DNA from: an uncultured Clostridia bacterium
GTDB lineage: Bacteria > Bacillota > Clostridia > Christensenellales > UBA1242
Direction of reading: 5' to 3'
Length of the DNA stretch: 37,294 nucleotides
Assembly: GCA_934754335.1 (NCBI GenBank)
Contig: CAKVHY010000012.1
Span: 1-37,294, forward strand
Each line of letters starts with the position of its first letter. Within the stretch, counting starts at the first letter, position 1. Position numbers and translations under genes: made by a program. Below are positions 1 to 8,201 of the stretch, in pieces. The notes below the pieces were generated by a model. It was given only the letters and a program-made list of their open reading frames with translations. It searched no databases and was not told the DNA's origin.

Positions 1-1758
1 ACTCAAATAACTCCGTCAACCACGAATCAGAAAGCAGGCATTGTTGGAGATTTAAGTTGTAATTTCAAAGATAGTACAGATGATGGAATAAATAACCCTA
101 GCCCTATAACTTTCAAATATTATGTTAAAAATAACAGTCTAACTCCACTAAATATTATGGTTACTAAAACTCCAGACATGCAAAATGAAAGTGGAACTAA
201 CCCTGCAGACCATAAACCCAAAGTAGAAATAGTTTCCACAGCAGGCGGTTTAGATGTTCTAGGTGATGTTGTAGGAACGCTTGGTTACAATCTATCTGCA
301 GGCGACACATTCGTTTATACGGTTATAGTTTCTTTAGCCAGTGGCGGTACGGCAGATGTAGACGCAGATATGGGAATGACTACAAAATTTGATGCTGGTG
401 TAACGTTTAATTTTAATATTGCCACTTCATTAAATGGCTATATTTCAACAATTATAGATAATGGGACGCCAACCACGGTTGCGTCCAGTACAGTTTCAGG
501 TAGAACTTTAGGAGATTATCTAGATAGCAAATCCAATGGGGCATACACAACTGGTTGGTTCTTTGATAAAGAATTAACAAAAGTGGTTACGGAAAGTAAC
601 TTGAAATCTGAAATAAAGGATTCCGCCAATGCATCGCTTTATACAAGAACCGCAAGTGCTTCAGGTTTAAATTTTACTTTGTCTAGTGATGGCAAATCTT
701 ATCTTGTATCAGGTCAAAGTACCACATCTCCAAGCGGAGAAGTAGTAATACCAAGTATGTACAATGGAAAGCCTGTAACGGGATTTTTGACTAGTGATAC
801 AAGTGTTTATGCATTCAAACAAAACAAAAATATAACTAAAGTTATCTTGCCTAATACGATAACAGAGATTGGTGCTAGAGCCTTTGGAAATTGTAGCAAT
901 TTGGCAAGTATAAATCTTCCAGATAGTTTAACAGGTATTAGAGGATCTGCTTTTTTAGATTGTATTAAAATAACTAGCATAGAATTGCCAAATAGTCTAA
1001 TTTACATTGCTTTTAAGGCCTTGATGGGTTGTTCTATTACTAGTTTAACTATTCCAGAAAGCGTTACAATTTTCGGTAATGCATTGGTTAATTGCAATTC
1101 TTTAACCACATTAGTTGTCGATAAGGGAAACCCTATATACGATAGCCGAGATAATTGCAATGCTGTAATTGAAACAGCATCAAACAAATTGGTTCAAGGC
1201 TGTAAAACATCTGTTATTCCTAGTACAGTAACTCGAATTGAAGATGGTGCATTTCAGAATATAAACATCACAAATATTGTGATTCCAGTTAGCATAACAA
1301 GTATAGGTAATACAGCGTTTTATTGGACAGGATTAACAAGTGTAACCGTTCCAGATTCGGTGGTAAGCATTGGAAATTCAGTATTTTCTCATTGTTTTGA
1401 TTTAAAAACTGTAAAATTGGGCTCAGGAATTACAGAAATTCCTAGATTTGCTTTTTCATCATGTCAAACTTTGGAAAGCGTAAATATTCCAGATGGCGTT
1501 ACAGATATTGGAATACTTGCATTTAGAGATACTGGAAAGTTGAAAAAAATATATATTCCAAAATCTGTTACAACTATTTTAACGATTGATGATGCTGGTG
1601 AACCTGCTCCATTATTTGATGATGATTCTTCTTTAAAAATCTATTGTGGAGCAAGTTCTCAGCCAAATGGTTGGGGAACTTACTGGAATTATTATAATAC
1701 TTCTAGTAAACTAAACGTAACATGGAATGTTACACGAGCAGAATTTGATGCTTTATAA
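1..1758 (+). CDS. BspA-like leucine-rich-repeat exported protein, 5' end outside window
   Basis: The reading frame is open from base 1 and stops at TAA 1756-1758. An internal ATG at 157 is not the true start, because the upstream residues (TQITPSTTNQ..., GDLSCNFKD, FKYYVKNNSLTPLNI) align with residues about 65-125 of the two paralogues in this window. The N-terminal part is a beta-rich domain shared by all three paralogues. From about base 730 the protein consists of LRR_5 (BspA/Treponema-type) repeats with the signature 'L..I.IP.SVT.IG..AF..C'. It ends with a YCGASSQPNGW cap and the tail TRAEFDAL, nearly the same as the next gene's TRAEYNAL. Proteins of this family are cell-surface adhesin or host-interaction proteins. 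The role here is inferred from family; the signal peptide lies outside the window. Confidence 0.85.
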   Translation, partial: TQITPSTTNQKAGIVGDLSCNFKDSTDDGINNPSPITFKYYVKNNSLTPLNIMVTKTPDMQNESGTNPADHKPKVEIVSTAGGLDVLGDVVGTLGYNLSAGDTFVYTVIVSLASGGTADVDADMGMTTKFDAGVTFNFNIATSLNGYISTIIDNGTPTTVASSTVSGRTLGDYLDSKSNGAYTTGWFFDKELTKVVTESNLKSEIKDSANASLYTRTASASGLNFTLSSDGKSYLVSGQSTTSPSGEVVIPSMYNGKPVTGFLTSDTSVYAFKQNKNITKVILPNTITEIGARAFGNCSNLASINLPDSLTGIRGSAFLDCIKITSIELPNSLIYIAFKALMGCSITSLTIPESVTIFGNALVNCNSLTTLVVDKGNPIYDSRDNCNAVIETASNKLVQGCKTSVIPSTVTRIEDGAFQNINITNIVIPVSITSIGNTAFYWTGLTSVTVPDSVVSIGNSVFSHCFDLKTVKLGSGITEIPRFAFSSCQTLESVNIPDGVTDIGILAFRDTGKLKKIYIPKSVTTILTIDDAGEPAPLFDDDSSLKIYCGASSQPNGWGTYWNYYNTSSKLNVTWNVTRAEFDAL

Positions 1759-1799
1759 AGGATAAAATATTTGAATGGTAAAAACTTTCTTAAATTTAT

Positions 1800-1829
1800 T
1801 TGTTGAATTGAATAAAAAGATGATATAAT
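1800..1829 (+). promoter_or_regulatory. Probable promoter of the second LRR gene
   Basis: TATAAT lies at 1824-1829. The -35 is ambiguous: TTGTTG at 1800-1805 gives an 18-bp spacer and TTGAAT at 1803-1808 gives a 15-bp spacer. Neither spacing is ideal, unlike the paralogue at 35986. The leader contains a 7-bp hairpin, TTTTGGG 1846-1852 with CCCAAAA 1867-1873, before the RBS. Confidence 0.5.
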
Positions 1830-1906
1830 GCATGCGAAATAAGATTTTTGGGTAAATTAAATTAATCCCAAAATTTTATTGTTTTACAAATAAAAGGAAA
1901 AATAAG

Positions 1907-3352
1907 ATGAGAAAGAGTACTAAGATTATTGCCACGGTTGTGGCAATTGCTTTAGTTCTAACTGCTATGGTTGTGGCAATATATGCTGCCACTGCAGGCA
2001 GTGTTGGAGTTAATGCAAATGTTTCATGGAACGCACAAGCCGGTGTGGATTTGGATTTCTGGGCGAAAGTTACAGGCGGAAAGGAAAATAAATCCGTGGA
2101 AACTCAACATATTATGCCTTCAACTACAAATGAAAGCGCTAGAATTACAGGCAATTTGAGTACAGACTTTATAGATAAAACAGACGATGGCGTAAATAAT
2201 CCAGGAGCAATTACATTTAAATACTTCGTTAAGAATAATAGTCTAACTCCGTTAAATATTAAAGTTACTAAAACTCCGGCAAAAGGTGAGGAAAGCGGTT
2301 CAAGTACTGCTTCTCATAAACCAAAAGTTGATTTAAGTGCAGTAATTGGCAGTACTAATGTTTTCAGTACGATAGGTACTACTGGTTGTAATGTTAGTGC
2401 AGGCGAAACTTTTGAATATACAGTAACGTTATCTATGGCAAGCGGTGGAACGGGTTCTATTAATGCAGATACAGGTTTTTCAGAAAAATTTGATGCTGGC
2501 GTGGATTTTAGTTTTAATATTGGAAGTGAAGCAGATGGAAATATTGTTACAAATGTTAATGGTGTTCCGCAAACAGTTTCTTCTTCCACAGTACAAGGTA
2601 AAACTTTAGGTGAATATTTGGAAACGATTGAGCCAGAAGTTTCTTCAGGCTGGTTCTTTGATGAAGAACTAACTAGAGCAGTAACTCAAAATAACCTTAA
2701 TGCTCAATTAAGAAATTCGGCAACCGCATCGTTATATTGTAAAGCCACAAGTTATGATGGTTTTAATTTTGATTTAAATCCTGATGGTAATTCTTATGCT
2801 GTAAAAGGAGATTCAACTTTATCAGGAGAAATAATAATCCCAAGCAAATATAATGGCAAACCGATAACTAGAATTGGCACAAATGCTTTTAATGATAATA
2901 TTTCTATCACGAGTGTAATTTTGCCTAGTACGTTGCTAGGAATTAGCGTGGACAATGTTAGTTATTCAATTAATTCAAATAATTTGAATGAATCAACTAG
3001 CGCAAGCATTGGTGCTGCAGGTCCTGCTGATGACGGTAATATTTATGGAACTTTTGAAAATTGTATAAATCTAACAAAAATAACCATTCCAGATAGTGTA
3101 ATTATTATAGGGAAAAGAGCATTTACTTACTGCAGTAGTTTAGCCAAGATATTTATCCCAAATTCTGTTCAAAAAATTGATGCTGGGGAAGATAGTTTAG
3201 AAATGGCTGAAAATAACCCGTTTAAGGGATGTGGAAGTCTTATAATTTATTGCGAAGCAAATTCGCGACCTGATGGTTGGCATGCGTTTTTCAATCAAAA
3301 TGTGAAAAATGTCGTTTGGGGCATAACTAGAGCGGAATATAATGCTTTATAA
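1907..3352 (+). CDS. BspA-like leucine-rich-repeat exported protein
   Basis: 481 residues. Start ATG 1907 follows an AAAGGAA ribosome binding site. The N-terminus is MRKSTK followed by about 22 hydrophobic residues ending near IYAATAG, which is a secretion signal or membrane anchor without a lipobox. Residues about 30-260 form a beta-rich domain conserved in all three paralogues (VSWNAQAGVDLDFWAK, ITFKYFVKNNSLTPLNI, SSGWFFDEELT). LRR_5 units follow from about residue 285, broken by a roughly 45-residue low-complexity insert rich in S and N (near 345-385). The C-terminus has a YCEANSRPDGW cap and the tail TRAEYNAL. It is probably a surface adhesin-type protein. It lies in tandem with a paralogue and is closed by a strong terminator. 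The N-terminal domain somewhat resembles TasA/SipW-type exported proteins, but this is a weak impression. Confidence 0.88.
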   Translation: MRKSTKIIATVVAIALVLTAMVVAIYAATAGSVGVNANVSWNAQAGVDLDFWAKVTGGKENKSVETQHIMPSTTNESARITGNLSTDFIDKTDDGVNNPGAITFKYFVKNNSLTPLNIKVTKTPAKGEESGSSTASHKPKVDLSAVIGSTNVFSTIGTTGCNVSAGETFEYTVTLSMASGGTGSINADTGFSEKFDAGVDFSFNIGSEADGNIVTNVNGVPQTVSSSTVQGKTLGEYLETIEPEVSSGWFFDEELTRAVTQNNLNAQLRNSATASLYCKATSYDGFNFDLNPDGNSYAVKGDSTLSGEIIIPSKYNGKPITRIGTNAFNDNISITSVILPSTLLGISVDNVSYSINSNNLNESTSASIGAAGPADDGNIYGTFENCINLTKITIPDSVIIIGKRAFTYCSSLAKIFIPNSVQKIDAGEDSLEMAENNPFKGCGSLIIYCEANSRPDGWHAFFNQNVKNVVWGITRAEYNAL

Positions 3353-3367
3353 TTAAATATTTAAAAT

Positions 3368-3407
3368 AAAGGTTAATTTGAAAAATATTCGAGTTAACCT
3401 TTTTTTA
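3368..3407 (+). terminator. Rho-independent terminator after second LRR gene
   Basis: AAAGGTTAA (3368-3376) pairs with TTAACCTTT (3394-3402), followed by a T run to 3407. It separates the LRR genes from alr. Confidence 0.85.
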
Positions 3408-3440
3408 TCAAACTAAAAAGTTAAATCATATAACTTAAAT

Positions 3441-4511
3441 ATGGATAATTTAGTTATAAAAGAAATAAACAAAAACAATTTAATTAATAATGTTAAAATC
3501 ATAAAAGAAAAGATTGGAAATAAGAAACTCTGTGCGGTTGTGAAAGCCAATGCTTATGGTGTGGGGGCGGAGAATGTTGTTCCTATAATAAAGGACTTAG
3601 TGGATTATTATGCTGTGGCATCATTAAAGGAAGGCGTGCAGGTTAGAGAGTTAGATAAATCAAAGCCAATTCTGGTTTTGGGTTATACTCCTTTAAGTGT
3701 TATAAAACTTGCAATCAAATATGATTTAATGTTGTCTATTCCAAGCAAGCAATATGTCTTGGATTTGATTAGTGCTTCAAAGGTTGTAAATTTAAGCAAA
3801 CTTAAGTTTCATTTGCAAGTTAATACAGGGCTTAATAGGTTTGGAGTAAGATTAAAAGAAGTTAAAGCGATAAAAAAATTATGTGAGAAAAATAACCTGC
3901 AAGTTGTGGGGATTTACACTCATTTTGCAACCAAATCTAGAGATATAGATTTTATAGATTATCAGGCAAGTAATTTTGAGAAAGTAAAAAAAATTTGGGG
4001 TGATGCGATTTATCATTGTTCAAATTCTTATGCTTCATTAAATAAAAATATAGATTTTGAACAGATGGTGCGAGTTGGATTCTCTCTTTATGGAATGGAC
4101 GAGAATGATTTTGGCTTAAAGCCTGTTTTATCAATAAAGGCTAAAGTTGTGAATGTCCTTATAATGAATAAGGGCGAAACATTGGGTTATGATCGAACGT
4201 TCTTTGCAGATAGAAAAACAAAAGTTGCGGTGATTTCAATTGGTTATGCCGATGGCTTTTCAAGAAGGCTTAGCAATAATTTTGAAGTTTACATAAATGG
4301 GAAAAGCGTTCCTATCATCGGACGTGTATGCATGGACGTTTGTTTTGCTAATGTTACGGGGGTGAAAGTAGGCGTGCTAGACAACGTGGAAATACTAGGA
4401 GAAAATGTTAATTTAAACTACTATGCAAATGCGTTAAACACAAGTGATTACGAGGTTTTATTGGGTTTTAATCATGCAAGAGCAAATTCAGTTATTGTTA
4501 GCAAATGTTAA
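3441..4511 (+). CDS. alr: Alanine racemase
   Basis: 356 residues, slightly shorter than the usual 360-390. It is a PLP-dependent fold-type III racemase that makes D-alanine for peptidoglycan in the cytoplasm. The PLP-binding lysine is K35 in AVVKANAYGVG. The second catalytic tyrosine lies in SIGYADGFSRR, and the loop IGRVCMDVCF carries the conserved Met of the substrate pocket. VGFSLYGMD and LQVNTGLNRFGV are also family motifs. No clear Shine-Dalgarno is seen before ATG 3441, although the start fits the usual N-terminus. The gene follows a terminator, so it probably has its own promoter in the 90-bp gap. The D-Ala requirement fits a walled cell. Confidence 0.95.
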   Translation: MDNLVIKEINKNNLINNVKIIKEKIGNKKLCAVVKANAYGVGAENVVPIIKDLVDYYAVASLKEGVQVRELDKSKPILVLGYTPLSVIKLAIKYDLMLSIPSKQYVLDLISASKVVNLSKLKFHLQVNTGLNRFGVRLKEVKAIKKLCEKNNLQVVGIYTHFATKSRDIDFIDYQASNFEKVKKIWGDAIYHCSNSYASLNKNIDFEQMVRVGFSLYGMDENDFGLKPVLSIKAKVVNVLIMNKGETLGYDRTFFADRKTKVAVISIGYADGFSRRLSNNFEVYINGKSVPIIGRVCMDVCFANVTGVKVGVLDNVEILGENVNLNYYANALNTSDYEVLLGFNHARANSVIVSKC

Positions 4512-4571
4512 GGTTTAAGTAAAGATTGAAGTTTTAATTTTGCTTTGCTGTTTTGTTTGGGATTAAAATAT

Positions 4572-4600
4572 TTGCTTTAAAAATAATATTGTGTTAAAAT
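4572..4600 (+). promoter_or_regulatory. Probable promoter of rsmD operon
   Basis: TTGCTT 4572-4577, 17-bp spacer, TAAAAT 4595-4600, then AAAGGAA and the ATG at 4622. Confidence 0.5.
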
Positions 4601-4621
4601 TCTTTAGAAAAGGAATTTTAT

Positions 4622-5176
4622 ATGCGAGTTATTGCAGGCAAGTTTAAAGGTACAAAATTAATTGCATTTGATGAAGAAAATATTAGGCCAACTCTAGATA
4701 AAGTTAGGGAAGCCATATTTAGTAAAATTCAAATGGAAATAAAAGATTCAAGTTTCTTGGATCTTTTTGCTGGCACTGGTGCTGTTTCGATTGAGGCGGT
4801 TAGTAGGGGCGCAAACCCTGTTATTACTTGTGATGCTGATAGAAGAAGCGAAAAGGTGATTAAGCAAAATTTTGAAAAAGTTAAATCTTCTCCAAATCTT
4901 ATTTTAAGTGATTATAATAAAGCCTTGCTAACTTTCTATAAAGGAAAGCGAAAGTTTGATTTTATATTTCTAGATCCACCTTTTGGCAAGGGGTTTGGAA
5001 TTAAAGCCATTTCTAAGATCGATGAACTAGATTTGCTAAATCCAAATGGAATGATTATGTTTGAACATTCCTTGGAAGAAAAGTTTGATTATTCAAATCT
5101 TTCAAAACTTCAGTTGGTGGACGAAAAGAAATATGGCACAGTGGTTGTAACATATCTTGTTAGGGCTGGAGAATAG
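4622..5176 (+). CDS. rsmD: 16S rRNA (guanine(966)-N2)-methyltransferase
   Basis: 184 residues, the normal length for RsmD. It uses SAM to methylate G966 of 16S rRNA during 30S maturation. The N-terminus MRVIAGKFKG with RPT.DKVREAIF is the family signature. Motif I is FLDLFAGTGAVSIEA (residues about 45-59) and the catalytic motif is DPPFGKGFG (around residue 118). It has a good RBS (AAAGGAA). The next gene begins 4 bases after its stop, so the two form an operon. Confidence 0.95.
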   Translation: MRVIAGKFKGTKLIAFDEENIRPTLDKVREAIFSKIQMEIKDSSFLDLFAGTGAVSIEAVSRGANPVITCDADRRSEKVIKQNFEKVKSSPNLILSDYNKALLTFYKGKRKFDFIFLDPPFGKGFGIKAISKIDELDLLNPNGMIMFEHSLEEKFDYSNLSKLQLVDEKKYGTVVVTYLVRAGE

Positions 5177-5180
5177 GCGT

Positions 5181-5519
5181 ATGAGAGTAATAAATATTAA
5201 AAAAGATATGCCTAATTCCGAGTATGCAATATTTTTAATGGAGAAAGAAATAGATATCTTAAGGGCTATGGGCGAGAATATTTTAATTGTTGTTCATGGC
5301 TATGGCTCTAGCGGAGAAGGCGGACTAATAAAAAGAGAAGTAAAACGAGATTTGGAACGATTAAAGCATTTTAATAAAATTTTGGACTACGTGGAAGGCG
5401 AGAAATGTGGCGAAACTAATGAAGTTTATAAGGCAATATGCTTAAAGTTTCCTGAGTTGGTTATAAATAAAGACTTGGGAAATTTAAACAGTGGTGTAAC
5501 GTTAGTTTGGATACAATAA
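5181..5519 (+). CDS. Small Smr-domain-like protein
   Basis: 112 residues from ATG 5181. A longer reading from TTG 5157 is possible, but it would overlap rsmD and lacks an RBS, whereas GGAG lies just before ATG 5181. The segment ENILIVVHGYGSSGEGGLIK resembles the Smr (small MutS-related) core, which has an HG.G.G loop followed by a helix. Smr domains are nucleic-acid-binding or nicking modules found in MutS2 and as stand-alone proteins. No MutS-like ATPase is attached here. It is co-transcribed with rsmD and ends at a strong terminator. The fold assignment is moderate and the biological role is unknown. Confidence 0.65.
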   Translation: MRVINIKKDMPNSEYAIFLMEKEIDILRAMGENILIVVHGYGSSGEGGLIKREVKRDLERLKHFNKILDYVEGEKCGETNEVYKAICLKFPELVINKDLGNLNSGVTLVWIQ

Positions 5520-5548
5520 AAAAAGTGATAATTATTTATCACTTTTTT
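5519..5548 (+). terminator. Terminator of rsmD operon
   Basis: AAAAAAGTGATAA pairs with TTATCACTTTTTT around a TTAT loop. The hairpin begins at the last base of the stop codon. Confidence 0.9.
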
Positions 5549-5694
5549 GTATTATCTGAAGTTGTTTCTTAAGCACTAATTAAAACTCTGTTGCGATGAG
5601 ATATGGTGAAATTTACGTAAGCAAATAGAAGTTTAACTTTATTAGAATTTTACATAACATAGTTAATAATTATTTTAAATCTTAGATAAACAAT

Positions 5695-6132
5695 CTATCT
5701 CATTAAAAATTCTTTTAAACCTTCAACAAAAACTTCTTCATTGCGTTTTAAATCGTTGCTTAGGTTTCTCAAATCTTCGTTTTCGCAACCTGATTCGCTA
5801 GTTTTCTTGATTATATCGGTTATGCCCATTGTTGTTCCATTGATTAATTTTTCAGCGATATGGCTGGTTTTCTTGTTGAATAAAGTTCCACATTTTATGC
5901 TCATATAACTCATAGATTTTAGGCAAAAACTTATATCTTTTAAGTCTATATGTTGCTTTTTGGCGTAGTTTTTGCATTTGTGAGTGATTTGTTCATAAAC
6001 CGAATTTTGTTTTTTAACCAGTTCTTTTAATGCCTCATTTTCGATGGCAGGTGAGATGTTGTCAATTGCCCATGTTGCCATTCTAACGTTTTTGTAAATC
6101 GCATTTAAAAGAATACAATCTCTATTTTCCAT
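5695..6132 (-). CDS. Helical protein of unknown function, possibly ferritin-like bundle
   Basis: 145 residues from the ATG complementary to 6130-6132, chosen because AAGGAG lies 8 bases upstream. An upstream in-frame ATG at 6183 gives a poor lysine/asparagine-rich extension. The protein is almost entirely amphipathic helix (MATWAIDNISPAIENEALKE, LVKKQNSVYEQITHK) with four cysteines and ends in FLMR. The pattern resembles small ferritin-like or spore-coat-associated four-helix proteins of Clostridia, but no metal ligand set can be assigned with confidence. It stands alone on the minus strand, converging on the rsmD operon. Confidence 0.6.
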   Translation of the reverse strand: MENRDCILLNAIYKNVRMATWAIDNISPAIENEALKELVKKQNSVYEQITHKCKNYAKKQHIDLKDISFCLKSMSYMSIKCGTLFNKKTSHIAEKLINGTTMGITDIIKKTSESGCENEDLRNLSNDLKRNEEVFVEGLKEFLMR

Positions 6133-6280
6133 AAAAAACTCCTTGTTTTTATTATTGTCTGAGTTTTTTCTATTTTTATGCATGATTGTTGTAATATTTG
6201 AGATTTTTGCGGTGAAGTTGGGTTAAAGTTTGCTTAAATCCCTAAATTTCTTATTTTTTTGATAAGTTTAAAGATTTTAC

Positions 6281-6309
6281 TTGCAAAATAAATATTTTTG
6301 TGATACAAT
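6281..6309 (+). promoter_or_regulatory. Promoter of tRNA-Ser(UGA)
   Basis: TTGCAA 6281-6286, 17-bp spacer, TACAAT 6304-6309, about 62 bases before the mature tRNA. The leader holds a direct repeat TTAGGTGGA (near 6319 and 6338). Confidence 0.6.
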
Positions 6310-6371
6310 TCTTTCCGTTAGGTGGAAACAAAGCGATTAGGTGGAGTTTTTGCTTAGGAACTATTTAATAT

Positions 6372-6459
6372 GGAGAGATGGCTGAGCGGTCGAAAGCGGC
6401 GGTCTTGAAAACCGTTGATGTGCGAGCATCCTGGGGTTCGAATCCCTATCTCTCCGCCA
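6372..6459 (+). tRNA. tRNA-Ser(UGA)
   Basis: The acceptor GGAGAGA (6372-6378) pairs with TCTCTCC (6449-6455), with discriminator G and encoded CCA to 6459. The anticodon loop CTTGAAA gives UGA. A long class II variable arm and GGTTCGAATCC T arm are present. Its 3' end overlaps the last codons of the recombinase remnant on the opposite strand, so the gene is an integration target. Confidence 0.97.
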
Positions 6460-7200
6460 TTAGGGAGTAATCCGAACTTTTTAGTTTAGATTGCTCTTTT
6501 TTCTTGCTTTCAAACAATATTTCACTATCTATGTCTGGTTGCTCTTTGAGTTTAAGTTGTTTAGACTTATTGCCATTTGTGTTGAAATAAGTCTCGCAAT
6601 ATTTGTCATATAAAACAACTTTGTTTATAAACATATCAACAAGCCTTTGACAGGCGAGTTGGTCTGTTAGGTCAATATCTTTAAAAGAACATAAAAATGA
6701 GTAAATAACATTTTTATCAAGTGGAATAATCGCAAGCATTTCTCGGCTTGTTATTTTTTCTTGCAAATCTTTATTTGCTATTTCAAGTTCTTTCATTCTT
6801 TCGTTTGTTGTATCGTTAAAAATTCCATTTTCTATTGCACGAACAAAATTTGCAAGTTTTTTGTTATTTTCTTGCAGTTGCTTATTCAAATTTTCCAAAA
6901 CCTTATCTTTTTCAATGCTTTTGTTGTATGTATCAGCAAGACAAATCGAAAGTTCATTCAAATTTGTTTGATTTAGGAATTCTTTTGTTGCAAGCAAAAC
7001 TATATTTTCGATATATTCTTGTGAGATAGATTTTTTATCGCAAAGGTCTTTGTTCTTTTTCTTTGTAAAGCATTTGTAGTAGTTGTAAATCTTGCCCATT
7101 TTACCTTTACCACTATCTCCAGTCATTAAACCACCGCATTTGCCACAAATGAGTTTACCGCTTAAAAGATAATTAACATCGGTCTTCCTTTTTTCTTTGT
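6446..7200 (-). pseudogene. Large serine recombinase, C-terminal remnant
   Basis: Only the zinc-ribbon and coiled-coil part of a large serine recombinase remains. Read past the first ATG (7126) the frame is open upstream with VNYLLSGKLICGKCGGLM, then YYKCFTKKKNKDLCDKKS. It aligns closely with the recombinase at 21076-22682, including the helix NLNKQLQENNKKLANF. The catalytic serine domain and recombinase domain are missing; similarity stops near 7200-7225, where the operator region of the XRE gene begins. The frame ends at TAG (6446-6448) inside the tRNA-Ser T/acceptor region, so the last residues MAER are encoded by tRNA antisense DNA. It is a decayed relic of an element integrated at this tRNA. 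Confidence 0.88.
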
Positions 7201-7208
7201 CTATGTTT

Positions 7209-7274
7209 GTTCCTATAACGGAATTACATCATTCCTACTACGGAATGTCAATGACTTTATTCCTAAAATGGAAT
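7209..7274. promoter_or_regulatory. Three palindromic operators before XRE gene
   Basis: Three 16-bp near-palindromes share (A/G)TTCC-TA-NN-A(C/T)-GGAAT: 7209-7224 GTTCCTATAACGGAAT, 7231-7246 ATTCCTACTACGGAAT, 7259-7274 ATTCCTAAAATGGAAT. Start-to-start spacing is 22 and 28 bp. The third overlaps the -10 of the XRE promoter. They are a likely autoregulatory operator array for the repressor encoded next door (inference). Confidence 0.75.
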
Positions 7275-7279
7275 ATAAT
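7251..7279 (+). promoter_or_regulatory. Operator-covered promoter of XRE gene, possibly leaderless
   Basis: ATGACT 7251-7256, 17-bp spacer, TATAAT 7274-7279. The expected start of transcription, about 7 bases on, falls at the ATG 7286, so the message may be leaderless. This agrees with the lack of a Shine-Dalgarno. Confidence 0.5.
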
Positions 7280-7285
7280 AAAAAT

Positions 7286-7489
7286 ATGGAAAAGTTTGCA
7301 GAAAGATTAAAAGAATTAAGAACAGAAAAAGGATTATCAATACAAGGGTTAAGCAAAGCCACAAAAATTGGCGTTGCTTCTATTTGTCGTTGGGAAAATT
7401 GTCAAGCAGATGTCAAAGGCTCCCAACTTGTTATTCTTGCCAAATTTTTTGATGTAACAATAGATTATTTAATGGGATTGGAAGATTAG
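7286..7489 (+). CDS. XRE-family transcriptional repressor
   Basis: 67 residues from ATG 7286 (MEKFAERLKELRTEKGLS). An upstream in-frame ATG at 7268 lies inside the third operator and the -10 box, so it is unlikely. It is a single helix-turn-helix domain: LSIQGLSKATKIGVASICRWE spans the turn and recognition helix, and the end DVTIDYLMGLED is typical of small Cro/CI-type regulators of Firmicutes mobile elements. It probably represses its own operon through the three palindromes upstream. The GNAT gene begins 2 bases after its stop and uses GGAAG in the last XRE codons as RBS. The last 148 bp are duplicated at 8190-8337. Confidence 0.88.
   Translation: MEKFAERLKELRTEKGLSIQGLSKATKIGVASICRWENCQADVKGSQLVILAKFFDVTIDYLMGLED
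7341..7488 (+). repeat. 148-bp direct repeat, copy A (3' end of XRE gene)
   Basis: Copy A starts TACAAGGGTTAAGC and matches 8190-8337 at an offset of 849 bp with scattered substitutions. Both copies carry the XRE C-terminal codons and the internal GGAAG that serves as RBS for the following gene. Confidence 0.9.
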
Positions 7490-7491
7490 AT

Positions 7492-8001
7492 ATGGAAATT
7501 AGACTAGCAAATAAATCGGATTTAAACACATTAGAAATAATGTTTAATAATATAGTTAATGAGATGCATAAAAATGGAATTTTTATTTGGAATGAATATT
7601 ATCCATTTGAAGAATTTGAAAGCGATATAAATAAAAAACGTTTATATGTTTTGACAGAAAACAATAATATTATATCTGCATTTGCATTATTAGACACTAT
7701 ACAAGGAAGAGATTGTTTTTCTTGGCAAGACAATAGTGCGAAATCAATGTATATTGCAAGATTAGGTGTCAATACAAAATTTTTACATAAAGGTGTTGGT
7801 TCAAAAACATTACAAGAAGCAATACGAATATGCAAACAAAACAATGTAAAATTTTTAAGATTAACAGTTGTAGAAGAAAACTTTCTGGCTATAAATTTAT
7901 ATTTAAAAAATAAATTTATAAAAGTTGCTGGGCAGTATAAAGAATATTCTGAATCTCTTTCAAAAACAATCAGTGAAATTGGATTTGAACTAAAAATTTA
8001 A
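7492..8001 (+). CDS. GNAT-family N-acetyltransferase
   Basis: 169 residues. It begins MEIRLANKSDLNTLEIMFNN, the usual first strand-helix of a GNAT domain. The acetyl-CoA-binding loop is near YIARLGVNTKFLHKGVGSKT, with H-K-G-V-G as the Q/RxxGxG/A motif, and KQNNVKFLRLTVVEEN then NLYLKNKF follow as strand 5 and the last helix. The substrate is unknown; this subgroup includes small-molecule and protein acetyltransferases. It is translationally coupled to the XRE gene (2-base gap) and probably controlled by it. It is cargo of a mobile zone next to tRNA-Ser. Confidence 0.85.
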   Translation: MEIRLANKSDLNTLEIMFNNIVNEMHKNGIFIWNEYYPFEEFESDINKKRLYVLTENNNIISAFALLDTIQGRDCFSWQDNSAKSMYIARLGVNTKFLHKGVGSKTLQEAIRICKQNNVKFLRLTVVEENFLAINLYLKNKFIKVAGQYKEYSESLSKTISEIGFELKI

Positions 8002-8018
8002 TAAATTAAGGAAACAAT

Positions 8019-8201
8019 ATGAGAAAAATAAAGATTATATCAATTGAAGATAAAGAATCAATTAGGAAACATTTTTATGACTATTTAAAAGAACTTTCTG
8101 AATTCGATCCAGCAATTAAGTTCGATAACAATGGCATTCCAATATATAATTGGTTTGATTATTATTGGACAGATAAAGATAGATATCCCTACAAGGGTTA
8201 A
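8019..8201 (+). pseudogene. Truncated second GNAT acetyltransferase
   Basis: Starts at ATG 8019 with AAGGA upstream. The text YLKELSEFDPAIKFDNNGIP and WFDYYWTDKDRYPY matches the N-terminal third of a well-known GNAT subgroup. The frame then enters the copied XRE fragment at 8190 and stops after KG. The acetyl-CoA-binding half is missing, so no acetyltransferase activity is expected. It records a recombination event that joined this gene to another XRE-cargo module. Confidence 0.75.

Noticed and set aside
5157..5180. TTG start for the Smr-like gene
   Set aside because: It would add eight residues overlapping rsmD; ATG 5181 has a GGAG and the usual N-terminus.
7209..7274. CRISPR-like short repeats
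   Set aside because: Only three 16-bp palindromes with unequal spacing and no spacers; they are operator sites.
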